From: Thiocystis minor
GTDB taxonomy: Bacteria > Pseudomonadota > Gammaproteobacteria > Chromatiales > Chromatiaceae
Length of the DNA stretch: 64,000 bases
Assembly: GCF_016653465.1 (NCBI RefSeq)
Contig: NZ_NHSQ01000157.1
Coordinates: forward strand, 1-64,000
Reading direction: 5' to 3'
The position numbers were made by a program, and so were the translations under genes. Under the pieces are notes generated by a model that ran no database searches, was not told the DNA's origin, and saw nothing but the letters and a program-made list of their open reading frames with translations. Positions 60,203-64,000 of the stretch are shown here, piece after piece. Numbering within the stretch: the stretch's first letter is position 1; each line of letters begins with the position of its first letter.

Positions 60203-61189
60203 GCGCCGCTCGGCAAGCAGAATCGCGCGGCACGGCGCGGGCAATCCCTCGACGGTCCGATGCGGATCATTGGGATCGAGATGATCGGGCAGCGATTGGA
60301 AACGCATCCAGTCGGTGGACCGCTGCTCCTCGCCTGTCGTGCGACTGACATCGATCACGCGAATCGCCGTGAAGCCGCAGCGACCGAGCCAGACCGAGAG
60401 TGCCGCAACGCTGGGAATGAACCAGACATTGCGCATGCTCGCATAGCGCCCCGGCGGCACCAGCACCCGTTCGTCCCCGCCCTCCAGTACCAGCGTCTCC
60501 AGCACCAGTTCGCCGCCGGGCCTGAGCAACCGGCACAACTCGCCCAGATGGTCCATGGGCGAGCGGCGATGATAGAGTACGCCCATCGAAAACACCGTCT
60601 CGAATCCGGTCAGCCCGCCCGGCAGATCCTCGATTCCAAGCGGCAGCACGGCCAGCGCGTCGTGCGTCAGGTAACGATCGAGCGCCAGGAATTGTGCCAC
60701 GAACAGCAGGGTCGGATCGATCCCGAGAACCAGCTCGGCACCTGCGCCGAGCATGCGCCAGCCGTGATAGCCGTTACCGCAGCCGACATCGAGCACCCGC
60801 CGACCGTCGAGCGGCGCGATGGCGCTAGCGAGCCGATCCCATTTCCAGTCCGAGCGCCATTCGGTGTCGATCCGCACGCCATGGAGGCAATACGGTCCCT
60901 TGCGCCAGGGATGCAGACGCATCAGCGCGTCTCGTAACTGCCGTTCGGTCTCGGGGTCAAGCGGATTGTTGGATTGGATGCCGACACAAGCGCGGTCCAG
61001 CACTCTCTTTCCGTCCGGCAACGCGGGAAGATCCGAGAGCGCCGCCTCCCAGCTCGCCAGATCGCCATGCGCGCCAGGACCGAGCCGGATCCGCACGGCT
61101 TCGGCGAGCGCATCGCCCCAGGGCGCCAGAGGCGTTTGAGCCAGACGCGCGAGAAAGGTTTGGAAATTAAATCGCGTCCCGTCTGACAT
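60200..61189 (-). CDS. cmoB: tRNA U34 carboxymethyltransferase
   Basis: 329 residues from the ATG at 61189 (MSDGTRFNFQTFLARLAQTP). RKGPYCLHGVRIDTEWRSDW is the substrate-binding stretch, VLDVGCGNGYHGWRMLGAGA the nucleotide-binding motif, and FSMGVLYHRRSPMDHLGELC and RYASMRNVWFIPSVAAL follow as in CmoB. The enzyme transfers carboxymethyl from carboxy-SAM to 5-hydroxyuridine 34 of tRNA. Its partner cmoA lies 105 bases upstream on the same strand. Confidence 0.95.
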   Translation of the reverse strand: MSDGTRFNFQTFLARLAQTPLAPWGDALAEAVRIRLGPGAHGDLASWEAALSDLPALPDGKRVLDRACVGIQSNNPLDPETERQLRDALMRLHPWRKGPYCLHGVRIDTEWRSDWKWDRLASAIAPLDGRRVLDVGCGNGYHGWRMLGAGAELVLGIDPTLLFVAQFLALDRYLTHDALAVLPLGIEDLPGGLTGFETVFSMGVLYHRRSPMDHLGELCRLLRPGGELVLETLVLEGGDERVLVPPGRYASMRNVWFIPSVAALSVWLGRCGFTAIRVIDVSRTTGEEQRSTDWMRFQSLPDHLDPNDPHRTVEGLPAPCRAILLAERR

Positions 61190-61294
61190 GCGTCGTTGGT
61201 GTCTCGACTCGATCCTGCATGAACCACTTGGCGTCGGTCGTGCCAACTTGACGGATTGCACGCAACGCCGCATGCCCTACGGGACGCGATTTCA

Positions 61295-62071
61295 TCAGGC
61301 CCATGCGATCCAGGCGACAAAGTTCAGACTCTGATACCAGCGCGTGAATCCGGCAAAACCGGCGGCGGCCAGTCGCTGCTCGTGGGTCTCGACGCTATCC
61401 GGCAGCAGAACCTGTTCCAGCGCCGCGCGTTTACGGCTGATGGCCAGATCGCTATAGCCTTGGGCGCGCTTGAAATCCTCGTGCAGCGCGGTCAGCAAGT
61501 CGCCGCCATGATCGTTTGGCACCAGAATCTTTTCGGCCAGGATCAGCACGCCGCCCGGCACCAGACCGGCGCGGATACGCCCGAGCAACTCCAGGCGGCG
61601 CTCCGGCGCGACGAACTGAAGGGTCAGATTCAGGACCGCCAGCGAAGCCTGCGCGATCGGCACCGCCTCTACGTCCGCGTGGACTAATTCGACCCGCTCG
61701 CGGCCCGGCAAGTCAGCAAGACGCGCGCGCAGACCCGCGATCATCGCGGGCGCATTGTCGATGGCGACGATCCGCACCTCGGGGCCGGTCCGCGCCAGGA
61801 TCTCGCGGGTGACCGCGCCCAGCGAACAGCCCAGGTCATAACAGCGGGTTCCGGGGCGCGCCACCCGCCGCGCGATGAGTCCGGTGATGCCGATCAATTC
61901 TGCATAACCGGGAACCGAGCGGCGCACCATGTCCGGAAACACCCGCGCGACATCGGCATCGAACCGGAACGGGCTGGCCGGTGCGTCGGGGCGGTCGAAC
62001 AGGTCATCGGATGCGTTGATCTTGATGCATCCTCCGGCTGAAGACCGGAGGATTCCCGGTGCTTTAGCCAT
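61295..62071 (-). CDS. cmoA: carboxy-S-adenosylmethionine synthase with IS-derived start
   Basis: 258 residues as open from the ATG at 62071. The family part begins about residue 21 (DDLFDRPDAPASPFRFDADV) and contains YDLGCSLGAVTREIL, IDNAPAMI, LTLQFVAPERRLELLGRI and ILAEKI, all as in CmoA. CmoA makes carboxy-SAM from SAM and prephenate for CmoB. No ATG, GTG or TTG stands at the normal start. The frame instead continues into the right end of an IS200/IS605 element (MAKAPGILRSSAGGCIKINA). Its first usable ATG overlaps the last codons of tnpB. Upstream promoter and start were displaced by the insertion. Confidence 0.85.
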   Translation of the reverse strand: MAKAPGILRSSAGGCIKINASDDLFDRPDAPASPFRFDADVARVFPDMVRRSVPGYAELIGITGLIARRVARPGTRCYDLGCSLGAVTREILARTGPEVRIVAIDNAPAMIAGLRARLADLPGRERVELVHADVEAVPIAQASLAVLNLTLQFVAPERRLELLGRIRAGLVPGGVLILAEKILVPNDHGGDLLTALHEDFKRAQGYSDLAISRKRAALEQVLLPDSVETHEQRLAAAGFAGFTRWYQSLNFVAWIAWA

Positions 62072-62648
62072 TGGACGTCGTCTCCTGAGATTGGCATCCC
62101 AATCCGACATTGAGAATATTGATCGCGGCGTTGATGTCGCGATCATGCTTGGCTCCACAGCAGGAGCATTCCCAATGCCTCACTTCAAGCCCCGCCCGAC
62201 CTTTCGGACTGCTATCGGGAATCGTCCCGCAGCACGAGCAAAAGAAATGGCCGTGATAACGCACCTGACCGTTCTTCCAGACCGCCGACCCGACCTTGAA
62301 GGGAATCCAACCAAGTGAGCGGCGACTGCCGCCCGAGCACCGCCAGCGCAGTTTGTTCTTTTTGAACTGCTTGCGCTTCTTGGCGTGTTCGGCGATCACT
62401 TCCAGGTAGGTGTGCGAGTGCAGATGCGGCGCCCGTTCGGCACGCATTCCTTGCAGCGACTTTTGCAAGTCGAAGGCGGACGTTTCAAACCGCATCCAGC
62501 CGACACCCGGAATCGGCACCGCTGAAAACTCGGCGGACTCCGCGTTCGTGGCATTCCAGACCTGATTGACCTCGAACGCCAGTTGCCGCAACAGCGGTAC
62601 ATGCTGGTCACGGATCCGGACAGAAAGTGTTTTGGTCAGCGTTTCCAT
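62064..62648 (-). pseudogene. tnpB: TnpB with internal deletion
   Basis: 194 residues, about half the usual length. The N-terminal part (METLTKTLSVRIRDQHVPLL ... HSHTYLEVIAEHAKKRKQFK, then KNKLRWRCSGGSRRSLGWIP) joins directly after YHGHFF to the C-terminal zinc finger (CSCCG ... WECSCCGAKHDRDINAAINI). The RuvC-I Asp and RuvC-II Glu regions are missing, so RNA-guided nuclease activity is impossible. The third RuvC Asp (HDRDINA) remains. The frame is preserved across the deletion. Confidence 0.85.
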
Positions 62649-62696
62649 TTCGCATAGTATAGAAGGCTTATAACCGAAAATCAAAGGTTGGTCTGC

Positions 62697-63110
62697 ATGG
62701 AATTGAAACGCGGTCGGCATTCTGTCTACTTACTCACCGCTCACTTGGTCTTCGTGACCAAGCGGCGCGGCAACGTCTTCGAGGGACGGCACCTGGAATT
62801 TCTCAAACCCGTTTTCGAGTCGGTGCTGACCGACTTCGAGAGCGAACTGATCGAGTTTAACGGCGCGTGCGATCATGTTCATTTGCTGGTGTCCTATCCG
62901 CCAAAATGGTCGGTTTCTGCACTCGTGAATAGCTTGAAAGGTGTCTCAAGCCGACGGCTGAAACAGGCTTTTCCGGAGGTCGCAACCTTCTGGTCGGTCG
63001 CCAAGTCGAAGAACGCGTTGTGGTCCCCAAGCTATTTCGCCAGCAGCACAGGCCGCGCTCCGATTGAGGCGCTGAAAAAATATATCGAGAACCAGAACCG
63101 GCCCGCCTGA
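62697..63110 (+). CDS. tnpA: Y1 transposase TnpA (IS200/IS605)
   Basis: 137 residues from the ATG at 62697 (MELKRGRHSVYLLTAHLVFV). The HUH motif is in GACDHVHLLVSYPPK and the catalytic Tyr in ALKKYIENQNRP. SALVNSLKGVSSRRLKQAFP matches the family. Full length and apparently intact, so single-strand transposition may still be possible without TnpB. Confidence 0.93.
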   Translation: MELKRGRHSVYLLTAHLVFVTKRRGNVFEGRHLEFLKPVFESVLTDFESELIEFNGACDHVHLLVSYPPKWSVSALVNSLKGVSSRRLKQAFPEVATFWSVAKSKNALWSPSYFASSTGRAPIEALKKYIENQNRPA

Positions 63111-63238
63111 AGATCCCCGCCCTAAAAGGGCGGGGCTTGTCGTTGAGGTCACAAAACCACCATCGACGCACGGCGAGCGGTTGTTAGAATGGGATCGATT
63201 GACTCGCCCACCACGCCCGACGACCCAGGAATGACGAC

Positions 63239-64000
63239 ATGAGCACGAGCGCACTCCAGCCAGAAGTCGATGACGATCTCCACGACGATGACACCCGATT
63301 CGGGACGGAGACCGAGACGATGCCCCCGATCCCCAACGATATCGATCTCGACGACCCCAGTCTCTATCTCAACCGTGAGCTAACCTGGCTGGCGTTCAAT
63401 CGCCGGGTGCTCCACGAGGCCGACGATCCGCGCACGCCGCTGCTGGAACGGGTCAAGTTCCTCGCGATCGTCAGCAACAACCTGGACGAGTTTTTCATGA
63501 AGCGCATCGGCGGGCTCAAGCAGCAGATTGCCGCCGGCGTGCACACCCCGAGCCTGGACGGACGCACCCCGCTCCAGCAGCTCAAGGAGTGTCAGGCAGC
63601 GGCCCGCGTCTTCCAGGCCCAGCAGCAGTGCATCTATGACGTTCTGATGGAGGAACTGGTCGGGCAGGACATCCGCATCACCCATCACGACGAGTTGCCG
63701 TCCGATGCGCGCGAACGGCTGCGCGAACATTTCCGCGCCAATATCTTTCCCATGCTCACCCCGCTAGCGATGGATCCGGCGCACCCCTTCCCGTTCATCT
63801 CCAACCTGGCGCTGAATCTGTTGGTCACGCTGCGCTTTCCCGGTGGACAGGAAGTCTACATGGCCCGCGTCAAGGTGCCTGTGAGCAAGGACGTGTCCAA
63901 ACGACTGATCGCGGTCGACGGCAGCCACACCTACGTGACCCTCGAAGACCTTATGGTCAACAATCTGGACATGCTGTTTCCTGGCATGGAAATCGTGTCC
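63239..64000 (+). CDS. ppk1: polyphosphate kinase 1, 5' part
   Basis: 254 codons run off the window. DLDDPSLYLNRELTWLAFNR, then RVLHEADDPRTPLLERVKFL and AIVSNNLDEFFMKRIGGLKQ form the N domain of PPK1. FPMLTPLAMDPAHPFPFISN and LALNLLVTLR open the head domain. The catalytic histidine domains lie beyond the end. The N-terminal 38 residues are an acidic extension (DDDLHDDDTRF). PPK1 makes polyphosphate from ATP at the membrane. Start ATG at 63239. Confidence 0.93.
   Translation, partial: MSTSALQPEVDDDLHDDDTRFGTETETMPPIPNDIDLDDPSLYLNRELTWLAFNRRVLHEADDPRTPLLERVKFLAIVSNNLDEFFMKRIGGLKQQIAAGVHTPSLDGRTPLQQLKECQAAARVFQAQQQCIYDVLMEELVGQDIRITHHDELPSDARERLREHFRANIFPMLTPLAMDPAHPFPFISNLALNLLVTLRFPGGQEVYMARVKVPVSKDVSKRLIAVDGSHTYVTLEDLMVNNLDMLFPGMEIVS

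Larger units (their letters stand above)
62015..63150. mobile_element. IS200/IS605-family insertion sequence
   Basis: About 1.1 kb with divergent tnpA (+) and tnpB (-), whose starts are 48 bases apart. Subterminal hairpins mark both ends: CCTCCGG CTGAAGA CCGGAGG at 62031-62051 and CCCCGCCC TAAAA GGGCGGGG at 63115-63135. No terminal inverted repeats or target duplication, as usual for this family. Exact ends are estimated. It lies against cmoA. Confidence 0.85.

Overview
The window is GC-rich DNA from a gammaproteobacterium. It most likely belongs to the purple sulfur bacteria (Chromatiaceae: the Thiocapsa / Thiocystis / Allochromatium group). The main clue is a Gly/Tyr-rich exported protein of the sulfur globule envelope type at 55084-55518. 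A membrane pyrophosphatase, a cmoA/cmoB pair, ppk1 and many family-specific intergenic repeats fit this placement. The genus is an inference.

Region 1 (1-4.4 kb) is a field of gene decay: a frameshifted glyoxalase, a GGDEF remnant, a beta-lactamase-like leader fragment, a frameshifted bile-acid symporter, a RecD2 helicase tail, and an antitoxin with a toxin stump. Region 2 (4.7-10.8 kb) holds a Uma2 protein and an operon of HD-GYP, PAS-GGDEF-EAL and a retropepsin-like membrane protease, with a second retropepsin paralogue upstream. Region 3 (11.2-13.7 kb) has two 5'-truncated genes joined head to head: a metallo-beta-lactamase-fold hydrolase and a histidine kinase/response regulator. Region 4 (13.7-22.3 kb) is an apparent operon of pspA, a 1,896-residue DUF2339 membrane protein and a NorD-like von Willebrand protein. 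An alpha/beta-hydrolase and thiopurine methyltransferase pair, vsr and radC remnants, and a small conserved gene follow.

Region 5 (25.78-37.31 kb) is an 11.5-kb integrative element in tRNA-Asn, bounded by 54-bp direct repeats. It carries an integrase, an AlpA-like regulator, a primase-helicase with an iteron-like array in its 3' end, and a train of small overlapping genes.

Region 6 (37.3-48 kb) holds a membrane protein of unknown function, a MoxR-type ATPase / vWA / cyclic-nucleotide-binding operon, a TRAP transporter with cytochrome b561, a DUF302 gene with an in-frame stop, and corA. Region 7 (48-52 kb) is repeat-rich and AT-richer. It contains two paralogous small secreted proteins, a HEAT-like membrane protein, a relic of the corA 3' end and MITE-like elements. 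Region 8 (52-64 kb) holds an acyltransferase, ampG, the sulfur globule gene, hppA, a FUN14 protein, cmoB and cmoA. An IS200/IS605 element lies against the cmoA start, and the 5' part of ppk1 ends the window.

The best leads for undescribed biology are: the retropepsin/c-di-GMP operon; the pspA-DUF2339-NorD operon; the iteron array inside the island primase gene; the TAGTGC-ended repeat that supplies stop codons to two convergent genes; the paired secreted proteins with a sigma-54-type promoter; and cmoA apparently translated from inside an insertion sequence.
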